64,000 nt of DNA. Source: Streptomyces sp. NBC_00258 (GTDB taxonomy: Bacteria > Actinomycetota > Actinomycetes > Streptomycetales > Streptomycetaceae). The notes below the pieces were generated by a model. That model was not told the DNA's origin. It was given only the letters and a program-made list of their open reading frames with translations, and ran no database searches. Both the position numbers and the translations under genes were made by a program. This document shows, in pieces, positions 1-9,181 of this stretch (position 1 is the first letter of the stretch; each line of letters starts with the position of its first letter). Where the stretch lies: positions 248,001-312,000 of the forward strand of contig NZ_CP108081.1 of the NCBI RefSeq assembly GCF_036182465.1, in the 5' to 3' direction.

Positions 1-141
1 GCACCAAGTGCGCGGCCCCTGGCAGATCCACCCCTCGACTCACGATGCATCTAACGCAACATCGTTGAATCGGTTACGCCAGAGCCTCCGACCAGGGGAA
101 ATGGGCTGGCCGCCCCAGGTGTAGGCCCGGGGCGGCCAGAA

Positions 142-285
142 TCACTTCTTCTTCTTGGTCGACGGCGTCTGGGCCAGCGCGCTGGCCGCCGCCGACTTCT
201 CGGCCTTGGTCGACTTCGGGTCAGCCAGCACCTTGCTGGCGTTGGAAGCCGCCTTCTTGCCTGTCTGCTTCGGGTTCTTAGCCAC
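142..285 (-). CDS. small Lys/Ala/Ser-rich hypothetical protein (47 aa)
   Basis: The protein begins MAKNPKQTGKKAASNASKVL and ends in a run of four lysines. It is strongly basic, with no hydrophobic segment. I chose the GTG at 285 because an AGGAAGGAG-type ribosome site lies about 8 nt upstream; longer upstream starts add a Cys/Arg-rich stretch that looks non-coding. Small AKNPKQTGKKAAS-type proteins are common in Streptomyces and have no established role; the charge suggests nucleic-acid contact, which is inference. It stands alone, with the gene-free window start on one side and a transposase scar on the other. Confidence 0.6.
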   Translation of the reverse strand: MAKNPKQTGKKAASNASKVLADPKSTKAEKSAAASALAQTPSTKKKK

Positions 286-503
286 GATGATCACTCCTTC
301 CTGGTTGCATTTGAAATCGCATCCAGGACGTGATGTCATGCAGGTTCTCACACCGCGCAGGACACAACGTTCCTGTCTGCAACGATCGCCCGGCCTCCTA
401 CAAGGCTGGGCTTTCGTCATTCCGGAGGCTTTCACCACCAGAACGTTCTATTGGTGCCTCTCGGGCACCATGCGGGGCTGGTCGTGGTGCACCAACCGTC
501 GGA

Positions 504-538
504 GGGAGGGGCGTCAGCCAAGGGCTGACGCCCCTCCC
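504..538. terminator. strong perfect stem-loop, likely bidirectional terminator
   Basis: Two 16-bp arms (504-519 and 523-538) are exact reverse complements around a 3-nt loop and are followed by TTTC. The stem is very GC-rich. It lies between the small basic protein and the Tn3 transposase remnant, in the position expected of a factor-independent terminator. Confidence 0.7.
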
Positions 539-566
539 TTTCACAGATCACGGCTTCTAGGTGCGG

Positions 567-887
567 TTACGTCGGGTGTTGCATTCGACGCAATTCCGCC
601 CGGTAGATCATGTCCAGCCACGTCGCACCGCCCCGGCGCCCGAAGTACTTCGGGTTGGGGCGGGCGTAGACCGAGGGGACGGGGACGACGAACCGCATGC
701 CGTCCACGGAGGCGACCAGCCCGCCGCCCCACACCTGCGCGAGGCCGATGGACGCCTGGTGCTCGATGAGGGTGGCGTTCGCGGCCCGGTAGGTGGCCAG
801 CCGCAGATACGTCTGGTCGACGTGGGACAACCTGCCGTACTTCAGCTCGTCGATCCCGCCGACCGATGACCGGCGTGTAGCCGACAT
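567..887 (-). pseudogene. Tn3-family transposase, internal fragment
   Basis: About 80 residues match the conserved DDE-core region of Tn3-family TnpA, including TYRAANATLIEHQASIGLAQ, VWGGGLVASVDGMRFVVPVP, and then YARPNPKYFGRRGGATWLDM. Full transposases of this family have about 1000 residues. Here both ends are lost: the N-terminal side stops near 850 and the C-terminal side is replaced by unrelated sequence after TWLDMI. No terminal repeats or resolvase gene were seen. This is a dead scar of a Tn4556-like transposon, consistent with heavy transposon traffic in the region. Confidence 0.85.
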
Positions 888-1045
888 TGCAGCCGTGCGC
901 GACCAGCAGCGAGGCCATGATCCACCTGGCCATGACTGACCTCGTGGCCCGCCGCTTCAGGCGAGAACACCGCCTCGTGGCGCGAGGAGGCGACAACCAG
1001 AATGACGCGCGTGTCCCGGGATCAAACAACGGGAGACAACGGCCT

Positions 1046-2311
1046 CTATGGAATTCCGTGTTCGAAGAGTACGTATCCCGCGTATGAGCCCGATGCGGCC
1101 GCCGTGATGGCGAGCAGTGTGCACAGCATCGGCGGGCGGAGGCGGCTCAGGGGGATGGCGAGGGGAATGAAGAGGGGGAAGGCGGGGAGGAGGTAGCGGG
1201 AGACGTTGGCGAATATCTGCTGGCTGCCCAGGACGAGGGTGAAGGTGAGGAGCGTGTAGACGGTCAGGACGGTCGGCGGGCGCAGGCGGATCAGCAGGGG
1301 GATCAGGAGCAGGCCCAGCAGTACGACCAGTACACCGATGGTGTCCGCGAAGGGGTAGGCGGAGAGATAGTCGAAGTGGCCCACGGCGACGCCGGTGAGG
1401 ACGTTGAGGGTGTGTTTGCCGTAGTCGAAGGTGTGGGCCCAGGCGCCTTCCTGGAGTTTGAAGTAACCGCCGAGGTCGCCCATCCGGTTGCCGACCCAGA
1501 GCAGGTAGCCGGCGAGCCCGAGCGGCGCGATCAGTATCGCGGTCCACAGGCGGGCGAGGTCTTCCCGGCGGCGGTGGAGTGTCAGCAGCGCGGCGACGGT
1601 GAGGGCGGCGATCAGTGCGACGGCGGTGGGCCGGTTGAGGCCGGCGGTGAAGGTGAGGACGCCGGCGGTGAGCCAGTGTCCTCTCATCACGGCGTGGCAG
1701 GCCCAGACGGCGAGGGCGACGTAGAGGGACTCCGAGTAGGCCGACCACTCCATGCCCGAGCCGGGCCAGACGGCCCACAGGCCGGCTGCGGCCAGGCCGG
1801 CCCGTCTGCCGCCGAAATGGGCGGTGACGGCGTAGATGCCGAGGGCGGCGATGAACGAGGCGAGGACCGAGACCAGCATGCCGGAGCCGTACAGACTCAG
1901 GCCTGTGGTTTCGGAGACCAGTCGCATGGTCGCCGGGTAGAGCGGGAAGAACGCCGCCGAGTTGCCTTCGAGGGTGATCAGCCCCTTGGCGTTGGGAATA
2001 CGGACGAGGGCGGGGTCGTACCCGTGTGCCGCGATCTGCTGGTACCACCAGCCGTCCCAGCTCGCCAGCACGTCCCAGGCGTGGGCGCCGCCGCCGAAAC
2101 GCGGGTTCTTCCGCCGGAAGTCCCCTGCGGAGTCCAGCAGGTACATGAAGACGGCGAAGCCGATGAGCTTCAGAACGCCGTACAGGGCCAGCACGGGACC
2201 GTAGTGCCTGGCCGTACGGAGCAGACGGGTGCGCAGATCGTCGCCGCGTTCGGGGACAGAGGGGTCGGGATGGACGGCGAGGCGGGCCGTCCAGGAGGTC
2301 GTGTCGCTCAT
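1046..2311 (-). CDS. multi-spanning membrane glycosyltransferase (mannosyltransferase-like)
   Basis: This 421-residue protein has a short cytoplasmic N-terminus and roughly ten hydrophobic segments. After the first one comes the loop SWDGWWYQQIAAHGYDP (about residues 84-100), the Trp-Asp...Trp-Tyr...Gly-Tyr pattern of GT-C-fold mannosyltransferases (PIG-V/PMT-like), where the Asp is expected to be catalytic. Such enzymes take sugar from a polyprenyl-phosphate donor on the outer face of the membrane. The gene starts inside the stop codon of the upstream GT2 gene (ATGA overlap), so the two are translationally coupled: the GT2 enzyme probably makes the lipid-linked sugar and this enzyme transfers it. 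The acceptor is unknown. Confidence 0.75.
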   Translation of the reverse strand: MSDTTSWTARLAVHPDPSVPERGDDLRTRLLRTARHYGPVLALYGVLKLIGFAVFMYLLDSAGDFRRKNPRFGGGAHAWDVLASWDGWWYQQIAAHGYDPALVRIPNAKGLITLEGNSAAFFPLYPATMRLVSETTGLSLYGSGMLVSVLASFIAALGIYAVTAHFGGRRAGLAAAGLWAVWPGSGMEWSAYSESLYVALAVWACHAVMRGHWLTAGVLTFTAGLNRPTAVALIAALTVAALLTLHRRREDLARLWTAILIAPLGLAGYLLWVGNRMGDLGGYFKLQEGAWAHTFDYGKHTLNVLTGVAVGHFDYLSAYPFADTIGVLVVLLGLLLIPLLIRLRPPTVLTVYTLLTFTLVLGSQQIFANVSRYLLPAFPLFIPLAIPLSRLRPPMLCTLLAITAAASGSYAGYVLFEHGIP

Positions 2312-3537
2312 GCGGCCGTGGCTCCCGTTCCACGCCGACGGGCGGGGAAGACCCAGGCCCTCAAGAGTAGGAAGCGCAGGAGCGTCGCGGCCAGGTTGGC
2401 GGCGACGAGCACTGCGATCTCCGTGGGGCGCGCCGGTCGGTGTGCCAGGTGGTGCAGTACGGCCAGGGACCCGCTGGTGAGTGCGAGGCCGACCGCGAAG
2501 ACCACCAGGCCCTTGGCCTGGTGGTGCAGTGCACCGGTACGGCCGCGCAGCCCGAAGGTGAGCCGGCGGTTGGCCGCGGTGTTGGCGAGCGCGCAGGCCA
2601 GCAGGGCCAGCGCGTTGGCGGCCTGTGGTCCCGCAGGTGGGCGCAGCGCCGCGTACAGCAGCACGTATCCGACGGTGCTCACGGCTCCCACGGCGCCAAA
2701 GCGCAGCAGTTGCCCGGCCAGGCCGGTGGGTGCGGGGTCGGCGGCGCTTCGGCGCAGCGCGGTTGTGGGCAGTGTGCCGCGGGCCAGGTCCCGGCCGATC
2801 CGGGCGATGCCGCGCAGGTCGGCCAGGGCGGTGGCGAGGATGTCGACCCGGCTGTCGGGGTCATCCACCCAGTCGACCGGCACCTCATGGATGCGCAGCC
2901 CGGCCCGCTCGGCTATCACCAGCAGTTCGGTGTCGAAGAACCACCCCGTGTCCTTCACGAGGGGCAGCAGTCGCTCGGCGACGTCACGGCGCACCGCTTT
3001 GAAGCCGCACTGCGCGTCGGAGAATCCGACGGCGAGGGTGGAGCGCAGCAGGACGTTGTAGCAGCGGGAGATGATCTCTCTGCGAGGGCCGCGCACCACT
3101 TTCGAGCCCCGGGCGAGGCGGGTGCCGATGGCAATGTCGGAGTGGCCGGAGATCAGCGGGGCGACCAGCGGCAGCAGCGCCGTCAGATCGGTCGACAGGT
3201 CCACGTCCACATACGCGAGCACCGGGGCCCGTGACCTTGACCACGCCGCGTGCAGCGCCCCGCCTCGTCCCTTGTCGGCCAGCCGCAGCCACTCCGCTTC
3301 CGGCAGTTCGGCGGCCAGCCGGGCCGCGATCCGCGGGGTCTTGTCGGTGCTGGCGTTGTCGGCGACGGTGATGCGGAACGGGTACGGGAAGGTCTCGCGC
3401 AGGTGTGCGTGGAGGCGCCGCACGCTGCGTTCCAGGCTCGCCTCCTCGTTGAACACCGGGACGACCACGTCGAGGACGGGCTCCCGGTGATGCACCGACA
3501 CGGGCGGGCGCAGCGGCAGTTGATCCATAGCATTCAT
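2308..3537 (-). CDS. GT2 polyprenyl-phosphate glycosyltransferase with GtrA-like tail
   Basis: Residues about 22-250 form a family-2 glycosyltransferase: VVPVFNEEASL near 25, DNASTDKT near 60, and the metal-binding DVDLSTD near 111. This resembles dolichol-phosphate mannose synthase and bactoprenol glucosyltransferases. The C-terminal ~130 residues contain four hydrophobic segments typical of GtrA, which anchors or flips the lipid-linked sugar. The enzyme is predicted to load a sugar onto polyprenyl phosphate at the inner membrane. The start is uncertain: ATG 3537 or the adjacent GTG 3540, neither with a strong ribosome site. It is coupled by ATGA overlap to the membrane transferase downstream. 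Confidence 0.8.
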   Translation of the reverse strand: MNAMDQLPLRPPVSVHHREPVLDVVVPVFNEEASLERSVRRLHAHLRETFPYPFRITVADNASTDKTPRIAARLAAELPEAEWLRLADKGRGGALHAAWSRSRAPVLAYVDVDLSTDLTALLPLVAPLISGHSDIAIGTRLARGSKVVRGPRREIISRCYNVLLRSTLAVGFSDAQCGFKAVRRDVAERLLPLVKDTGWFFDTELLVIAERAGLRIHEVPVDWVDDPDSRVDILATALADLRGIARIGRDLARGTLPTTALRRSAADPAPTGLAGQLLRFGAVGAVSTVGYVLLYAALRPPAGPQAANALALLACALANTAANRRLTFGLRGRTGALHHQAKGLVVFAVGLALTSGSLAVLHHLAHRPARPTEIAVLVAANLAATLLRFLLLRAWVFPARRRGTGATAA

Positions 3538-3641
3538 CACGTTCTGTCCATGTCTGTCTTTTTTCGTCGGGCATGCCGAAGTCACCCAGGGCACGCCCTG
3601 CGATCAGCAGTTGCGGATGGGGGGAGGCGGTGTGGGCGCCG

Positions 3642-4151
3642 CTATCCGGGTTCCTCCGGCTCTGACGGTGACGACGAGTCCGGCGTCGTCGGAGTTGTCC
3701 GAGCCGTCGCGCTCGGCGTTCCCGAGCTGGAGGGCGGCGAGGTGTTCGTCTCGGACGGGGGCGGATTCGAGGACACCGTGACCGAGCTCTCGGTCGTGGC
3801 CGGTGCCGCGGGCGCCGTCGTGAGCCCGTTGGCGGGAACCGCGGTGGAGGTCTCGCTCGGGGATGTGCCGGTTACTGCCGGCGATGGGGTAGTACTCGGG
3901 GGTACCGGACTGGTTGCGGGCTGCGGAAGGGGCGCCTGCGGCCGGTTCTCGCCGGGGTTGTGGGGTAGCAGGAGCAAGCCGATGCCGAGTCCGGCAACGG
4001 CCAGGACCGACCCGACGGCCTTTTGCAGCGTGCGGGCACGCCTGCGGGCCCGCACACCGGCCCGCAGGCGTGCCCGGTGCTGCGCCTCGAAGGGGGCGGG
4101 TTCCTGGGTGTCGCGCATCATCCGCGACAGCTCCAGCTCGAAGTGATCCAT
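3642..4151 (-). CDS. membrane-anchored anti-sigma-like protein
   Basis: The 169-residue protein starts MDHFELELSRMMRD, has an Arg-rich juxtamembrane stretch, one transmembrane helix (about residues 45-62) and a long Pro/Ser/Thr-rich extracytoplasmic tail. A GGGGAG ribosome site precedes ATG 4151. It begins 10 bp after the stop of the ECF sigma gene, so the two form an operon, and a short cytoplasmic N-terminus is the usual contact surface for the sigma factor. No zinc-binding HxxxCxxC motif is present, so it is not a ZAS-type anti-sigma factor. The role is inferred from position and topology. Confidence 0.6.
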   Translation of the reverse strand: MDHFELELSRMMRDTQEPAPFEAQHRARLRAGVRARRRARTLQKAVGSVLAVAGLGIGLLLLPHNPGENRPQAPLPQPATSPVPPSTTPSPAVTGTSPSETSTAVPANGLTTAPAAPATTESSVTVSSNPPPSETNTSPPSSSGTPSATARTTPTTPDSSSPSEPEEPG

Positions 4152-4161
4152 CAACTCCCCT

Positions 4162-4668
4162 TCACCCCACCGGCTCGATGACATCGGCCAGGATCCGACG
4201 CAGCCGCGCCACGCCACGCGACGCATGGGACCGGGCGGTACCCACCGGGCACCCCAGCACCTGCGCCACCTGGCTCTCGGGCAGGTCCTGGTAGTAGCGC
4301 AGTACGACCGCGGCCCGCTGCCGGGGCGGCAGTTGGCCCAGCGCGGCTTCCAGCCGCGAGCGCTCCGCCACCGCGGCGGACACATCACCCGCCTCTGCCC
4401 GCTCGGGCAGCTGCTCGACCGGGCGCTCACCCCACCAGCGGCGCCGCGCCGAGCGCGCCGCCGCACGGGCCAGCACCTTGCGTACGTACGCTTCCGGCGC
4501 CTCCTCGGCGACCCTGGGCCAGGCGAACCAGAGCTTGACCAGGGCCTCCTGAAGCAGATCCTCGGCACGGTGCCGGTCGCCGCCGACGAGCAGGCGCGCG
4601 AGGTGCAGCAACGCCGGCCAACGGGCTGCCACGAACCCGTCGAACCCCTCGGCTCGGCTCTGCTCCAT
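4162..4668 (-). CDS. ECF sigma factor, SigE-family
   Basis: This 168-residue sigma factor has region 2 around DLLQEALVKLW (37-47) and region 4 with the helix-turn-helix LPPRQRAAVVLRYYQDLPES...VGTARSHASRGVARLR (113-157). The length and the RYYQDLPES segment are typical of actinobacterial SigE-type ECF factors. The N-terminus FDGFVAARWPALLHLARLL also fits. It should direct RNA polymerase to a small regulon, probably including its own operon; no promoter could be identified with confidence. It lies upstream of, and in operon with, the membrane protein at 3642-4151, the likely partner. Confidence 0.85.
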   Translation of the reverse strand: MEQSRAEGFDGFVAARWPALLHLARLLVGGDRHRAEDLLQEALVKLWFAWPRVAEEAPEAYVRKVLARAAARSARRRWWGERPVEQLPERAEAGDVSAAVAERSRLEAALGQLPPRQRAAVVLRYYQDLPESQVAQVLGCPVGTARSHASRGVARLRRILADVIEPVG

Positions 4669-4906
4669 CTACACCGTCCCCGTTCCGGCCAGCCCCCTAT
4701 ATCCACGGAAAGTCGCTGGCTCCCCCGCTGCGATGCACCGCCACCCTGTGACCTGAGTCACCCTGGCCGTGTCCGGGTGTGATGGACGGTGCGTATTCCT
4801 TGTATTCAGTCGGTCAGGGCGTCGCGTGGGACACAGCGGCGCATCGCCCCCTGAAGGAGCGGCGCCCGAATGTCCCCGCCTGGCGCCGGAAGGGAAACAA
4901 GCACAG

Positions 4907-5155
4907 CTGATCGCCGATGCCACGTGGGCACTCATCGCCGCCACTCGCATCACGGAGTCAGCGCCGACAAAGCACGGCATGTGTTCGCGGGCAAAAGACA
5001 GCTTCCCGTCCCTGCGACAGGCAGCTCCTTGGCGGGGCTCACAGACCGCCTTGCAGCGGCGGGCCGGGGTCGCGGACGGCAACCCCTTGAACGGCGCGAC
5101 CAGATGTTTGCTGGCGTCCATGCGCAGGGGGTGCCCACGTGGCATCGGCGATCAG
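4907..5155. repeat. 249-bp unit bounded by perfect 25-bp inverted repeats
   Basis: Positions 4907-4931 and 5131-5155 are exact reverse complements (25 of 25), starting CTGATCGCCGATGCCACGTG. The 199 bp between them hold no convincing gene. This lies in a gene-free stretch from 4669 to 5433, upstream of the sigma operon. The architecture resembles a MITE or a small integron- or phage-derived element. No target duplication was recognised at the outer edges. The rest of this stretch shows no gene I can support. Confidence 0.65.
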
Positions 5156-5433
5156 GTGCGGCATTTCGGTCCTCATCGCTCGGGCGCATGCAGCGGCTTG
5201 GCTGACAGCCGCCGACGCTAGCCGTTCGGCGTGCGCAGACCATGGGAATAATTCACGGCACGTCAGCGCCCGCCCTCATACCGGACTGAACAAGGACAAC
5301 GCCCGCATGGTCGTCACCCTGCGCGTTGTAAAACCAATTCGCTGGACCGAAGGACTTCGCCCGCCGTATCCAGCTGCCCACCCGGCTGATGGAACAGCTC
5401 GCTCCCTTCGACGCACGGGTGTGTCAATTTAAC

Positions 5434-5458
5434 GGCCCTGTCTCACATTCGGTGGTGA
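5434..5458. repeat. terminal inverted repeat of an ISL3-family element (one end)
   Basis: The sequence GGCCCTGTCTCACATTCGGT and the following bases, directly outside the 3' end of the transposase, resemble ISL3-family ends, which start GG(C/G)(T/C)CTGTCT...GGTGGTGA. The partner repeat at the other end is missing because the element is truncated near 6750. Confidence 0.55.
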
Positions 5459-5470
5459 CGGAGGGTGGTG

Positions 5471-6749
5471 CTATCCGAGCAGGATGCGGTGGCGGAGGAG
5501 GGTGAAGCCTGCTCGTCCGTGCATCTGGCGGGCGATGCGCTTGGTCTTGGTGTTGACGCCCTCGGTGGGGCCGTTGCTGTAGCGGAGTGTGAACGCGGCG
5601 ATCACGGCGTCGAGGTCTCGCTCCAGCCCTCGGGTGAAGGCATGCAGGTGCGGCAGATCGGCAGTGCGGACTTGGGTGATCCAGAGTTCGAGCGCGTCGG
5701 CATTGTCTGGGTGAGGCTTCAGGAGCTGGGCGAAGTCCCGGACGTAGACGGCGAGTTGGGTCATCTCGGGGCAGGCCGCGATGAGCCGGTCCAGTAGGTG
5801 CTGATGTTCGGCCTTGAGGTTGTCGGGCATGGTGAGGAGCATGCGGGCGAGTCTGCGAGGGGAGATGTGGCTGCGGTCGGCGTCCGCGCGGCCTTGGTTG
5901 ATGTACTTGTGCAAGAGGTTGAGGCATCCGGTGAAGCCGAGGGATTTGATCTCTTCGAAGAGGTGCTTGACCGGGACGGCGGGGTCTTCGGCCCGGCGTT
6001 TGCGCAGGTGTTCGTGGTAAGGGTCGACAAGGCTCGCGCGGTATTTGGGGACGCGGAGCATCCGCTCGGGCCGATCGGTGCGGGCGTAGCGTTTGACGGT
6101 GTTCAGGGCCAGTTGCAGACGGCGGGCGCATTCGAGCAGGCCCACGCCCTGGTCGAGCAGGTCGTGGATCTGGTGCCAGCGTTCCAGGGGTGGTCTGTGC
6201 ACGGGGGCCGTCGTAGAGGGGCGCGTCCAGGACGGTGGCCCAGCAGGTGCTGTGCGCCTTGACCTCGCTCAGCGCGGCTTCGCACAGGTTCTTCCACAAA
6301 TGCCAGCGATCACCAACCTGCACCGCGTCGGGCAGAGCACGGCGGATGGCCTCGGCGTAAGTCGCGGAGCCGTCGCGGCAGACGACCTCGACGCCCCGAT
6401 GAGCGCGTAACCATGCTTCCAGCGTGTCGGCCGTGCGGTCGGGCAACACGTCGATCCGCTCGTGGGTCTCGGCATCGATGATCACGGTGGCATAGCGGTG
6501 GCGCCGGCGCAGAGCGAAGTCGTCGACGCCGATCACGCGGGGTATTCGGCCGGTGGGCAGTGGGATACGCAGCAGTGTCCGAAGGGCGGTGTGCCGCGAG
6601 ATGCCCACCGCGAGTATCGCCAGCAAACGAGCCCCGGCCCGGCCCGCTAACTCCTTGACCACGGCCTTGACTTGCCTGGTCAGACGGGCCGTACGTCGCT
6701 GGTATCGCTCCAGTACCCCAGGCACCTGCTCACGGAAGGTGTGCGTACA
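5471..6749 (-). pseudogene. ISL3-family transposase, 5'-truncated and frameshifted
   Basis: Reading leftward from about 6749, the protein enters ISL3 homology at HTFREQVPGVLERYQRR and continues through the catalytic core (GVDDFALRRRHRYATVIID, then VCRDGSATYAEAIRRALPD, then QVGDRWHLWKNL). The frame is then lost near 6200, and the C-terminal half (MHRPPLERWHQIHDLLDQGV through KRIARQMHGRAGF) continues in another frame to the stop at 5471. The N-terminal zinc-finger region is absent. The transposase is therefore inactive. Its truncated edge abuts the tail of an unrelated gene at 6750. Confidence 0.85.
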
Positions 6750-6914
6750 AGTTCCTGGGTCAACACCACCCGGAACATCGACCACTGGGGCATGAAGGTC
6801 ACGGTGTACGACAATCTCGTGAGACAACTCTGGGTGGAGAACCCCTGGACCAAGGTCTCCAGCCTGGGAATCAACAACGACAAGGCGACCTTCGTCAAGG
6901 CGTGCCGCCTCTAG
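6750..6914 (+). pseudogene. 3' tail of a disrupted gene of unknown function
   Basis: In one frame this reads SSWVNTTRNIDHWGMKVTVY and continues to NNDKATFVKACRL before TAG at 6912-6914. The composition (Trp, Asn, aromatic residues, good codon bias) is that of a real, probably secreted protein, but there is no start: upstream sequence switches abruptly to the ISL3 transposase on the other strand. I read it as the last ~54 codons of a gene truncated by the IS. The family is not recognised. Confidence 0.55.
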
Positions 6915-6958
6915 TCAGATCCTGACCGGCCGGGTGGCGTGTCCGATGCGCGGGCGCG

Positions 6959-7288
6959 TCACCCGGCGTCACCAGATGTCTCCCTTACGCTGCGCACGTA
7001 GTCGTCGTCGACGAAGTAGGTCTCCTCGTACTCATCGTGGAGATTCGCAATCCCCTCGCGCCGCAGGCACAACATGGCGTCCCGTACACCGTCCTGGCTC
7101 AGGGCGTACATCTGCCGCAGTTGCGGCATCTCTGGAAGCAGGGCGCCCGCCTCGAACAATCCATCCAAGACTCCCTGCCTCACGTCCTCCATCAAAAGTT
7201 CAGGTTTCGGCTCGCCCCGGGAGGGATCGTGGCCGCGTAGCCGGAGTGTCTTGACCCATGGGGGCCTCGGCCGCTTCCGTTCGGTCAT
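6959..7288 (-). CDS. small winged-helix (GntR-like) protein
   Basis: This 109-residue protein carries LMEDVRQGVLDGLFEAGALL followed by LRQMYALSQDGVRDAMLCLR and REGI (about residues 33-80). The spacing matches the GntR-type winged helix: recognition helix 'ysvSrdtVRdAl..LrreGi'. No effector-binding domain follows, so it is a stand-alone DNA-binding protein. Its ATG overlaps the stop of the upstream CU044_5270 gene, making it the third gene of a sigma factor operon. It may regulate that operon; this is inference. Confidence 0.6.
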   Translation of the reverse strand: MTERKRPRPPWVKTLRLRGHDPSRGEPKPELLMEDVRQGVLDGLFEAGALLPEMPQLRQMYALSQDGVRDAMLCLRREGIANLHDEYEETYFVDDDYVRSVRETSGDAG

Positions 7289-8379
7289 TTTTTAGGCCTT
7301 TCACCGATTTCCCCGACCGTGGCCCGTGCCAGCACCTCGCTCACAGATGTCGTCGCCGGCACCTTGATCCTCAACGCGCGCGCGTTCCCGAACAGGGCAT
7401 CCTCGCTGCCCACCAGATCGCCGGTACGCGGGTCGAAGAGCACCGACTGGCGCGAAGTGCTCCCCTTCCAGGTTTCCCCTTGGGTTACCGCGACGACCTC
7501 CTGCCCCTGCCACGTCGTCGTCGTAGCGACACTCACGTCCTGTGCCTCGGCCAGAACCTGCAAGGCTGCAGCGCGGAGAGCCGGAGCCACGGGCCCTGAC
7601 CTGCCGGCGTAGCGCAGCATGTCCTCGACACCCTTGACCAACAGCCCGGATTCCCAGTTCACCTCACCAAGCTGCCGCGCCAGTTTCTTGGGGCTCGCAG
7701 AGAACGGTGCGACGTCCTTCCAGGCGTCGCTCTCCGGGCTCGGGAACTTCCCCCGGCCGTATTCGGTGTCCTCGATTTTCTTTCCGGCGATGAGCTGAGC
7801 GTCTCGAGCGTCCTTCTCCTGCGCGAGGTTAGGGAAGATCGGATCCCCGTACACGATGCGCCTGCGGCCCGACGCGTCGCCCTTGACCCAGGACTCCGTT
7901 TCCTCTGGGACCGCCGCGTTCGCCACTCCGCCAGGCACGTCACCACTGGTGTTCAGTGCCCACCCCCAGACCTTGGTGTACCCGTACGGTCCGTGAACTC
8001 GCTCTCCTGGCAGCTTTGCCACTCTTGTCGCGAAGTCCTGTAGGAAGTCCTGCGGTGCTGACTTCACCGGCGTGAGGGACAGCACCGGAGGGGTTGCCGC
8101 GTGGGCAACGGCCTCTCCTTCCGATCCGGGCCACGGCATGCCTCCGCTGACCACCGCGCCTGCCGCTGCCGAGGCCACCAGAGCGGTGAGTACGATCCTG
8201 CGGCCGGGCCTGCTGCGGGACGCTCCCCCTGCCTCTGCGACTGCCGACAAGCGGAGGCTCGTCAGTTCACGCTCAGCCCGCTCGGAGAGCTGGGCAGACT
8301 CTCCGAGCGGCACTGACGCCGCAGCCGGATCGATGGCATTGGGCAGCAGCCTTCGCACGCGTTCGATTTCCCTCTTCAT
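7285..8379 (-). CDS. CU044_5270-family membrane protein, partner of sigma factor
   Basis: The 364-residue protein has a cytoplasmic N-terminus (MKREIERVRRLLPNAIDPAA), one transmembrane segment (RIVLTALVASAAAGAVVSGG, about 61-80) and a large outer domain. This layout and the position after a sigma-70 family gene are diagnostic of the CU044_5270 family, which NCBI-type annotation places beside actinobacterial ECF sigma factors. A role in tuning sigma activity is plausible but unproven. It overlaps both neighbours by 4 bp (ATGA), so the three genes are translated as a unit. Confidence 0.75.
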   Translation of the reverse strand: MKREIERVRRLLPNAIDPAAASVPLGESAQLSERAERELTSLRLSAVAEAGGASRSRPGRRIVLTALVASAAAGAVVSGGMPWPGSEGEAVAHAATPPVLSLTPVKSAPQDFLQDFATRVAKLPGERVHGPYGYTKVWGWALNTSGDVPGGVANAAVPEETESWVKGDASGRRRIVYGDPIFPNLAQEKDARDAQLIAGKKIEDTEYGRGKFPSPESDAWKDVAPFSASPKKLARQLGEVNWESGLLVKGVEDMLRYAGRSGPVAPALRAAALQVLAEAQDVSVATTTTWQGQEVVAVTQGETWKGSTSRQSVLFDPRTGDLVGSEDALFGNARALRIKVPATTSVSEVLARATVGEIGERPKK

Positions 8380-8924
8380 CCCGCTCTCCCCTCAAGTGCC
8401 AACGACGACAATTCATCCGGGTTCAAGCCCTCTTCAGTCATGGCTCGTTCCAGGCGCCGTCTCGCCCGATGTAACTGGACGGCGAAGGCTCCCCGACTGC
8501 GCCCCATGGCCTTCGCCGCGTCGCTCGCCTGCAGCCCGTCCCAGGACACGAGCATCAGCGCATCACGATCGTCCGGGGACAGCTGGGCCAAGGCGTCGAC
8601 CGCTCCCAAGCGGCCCAGGACTTCGTCCTCTGCCGCTCGGATATCTCCCTCCGCCGAGCAATCGCGGAGACGATCACTGAGTCGTGCGGCCCGACCAGAA
8701 GACCGCAGTGTGTTCGCCGCGACGTGCCGGGCGATTCCGTACAGCCATGGACGGGGCTCGCCTTTCAGGTCCTGCCGCCTACGCCATGCCGTGGCGAACA
8801 CTTCTGCCGCCGCGTCCTCCGCGTCATCCCACGCCACCCGACGTCGTAGAAAACGCAGCACAGGCACGTACGTGGACCGGTAGATCGCCTCGAAGGTGTT
8901 CCAGTCATCCGCTGCTTGCCCCAT
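8376..8924 (-). CDS. sigma-70 family (ECF) RNA polymerase sigma factor
   Basis: This 182-residue sigma factor has region 2 as FEAIYRSTYVPVLRFLRRRV, then DAAAEVFATAW and the GEPRPWLYGIARH segment. Region 4 is LSPDDRDALMLVSWDGLQAS...DAAKAMGRSRGAFAVQLHRARRRL. The start ATG 8924 is favoured by GGGAGGG about 6 nt upstream; an upstream alternative adds 10 residues. It heads the operon sigma - CU044_5270 protein - winged-helix protein, all with 4-bp overlaps. Target promoters are unknown. Confidence 0.85.
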   Translation of the reverse strand: MGQAADDWNTFEAIYRSTYVPVLRFLRRRVAWDDAEDAAAEVFATAWRRRQDLKGEPRPWLYGIARHVAANTLRSSGRAARLSDRLRDCSAEGDIRAAEDEVLGRLGAVDALAQLSPDDRDALMLVSWDGLQASDAAKAMGRSRGAFAVQLHRARRRLERAMTEEGLNPDELSSLALEGRAG

Positions 8925-9181
8925 GCTGCGCCCTCCCCGTCCTGTGGCTCTCACCCTGTACGTGTCCGGACCGGGCCGCCGATTACACCGCCGCGAACTT
9001 CAGTCCACAGAACTGTCACCTCGTCCCGCGTCCTCTCCCCACAAGCGGCTCCACCAGCCCGCAGGACACCCAACCAAGACCGTCGCACCCCATCGCAAGC
9101 AATCGATAAAGAGCCAGGTCAGCGCTCCACAGAGATGATCCCCGCAGGTCACCAACCTGCCCCGTTACGAGGAACCAAGTA

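Noticed and set aside
4669..5433. Several short frames upstream of the sigma operon
   Set aside because: None has a ribosome site and coding character together; the repeated phrase CHVGT in both strands is explained by the 25-bp inverted repeat.
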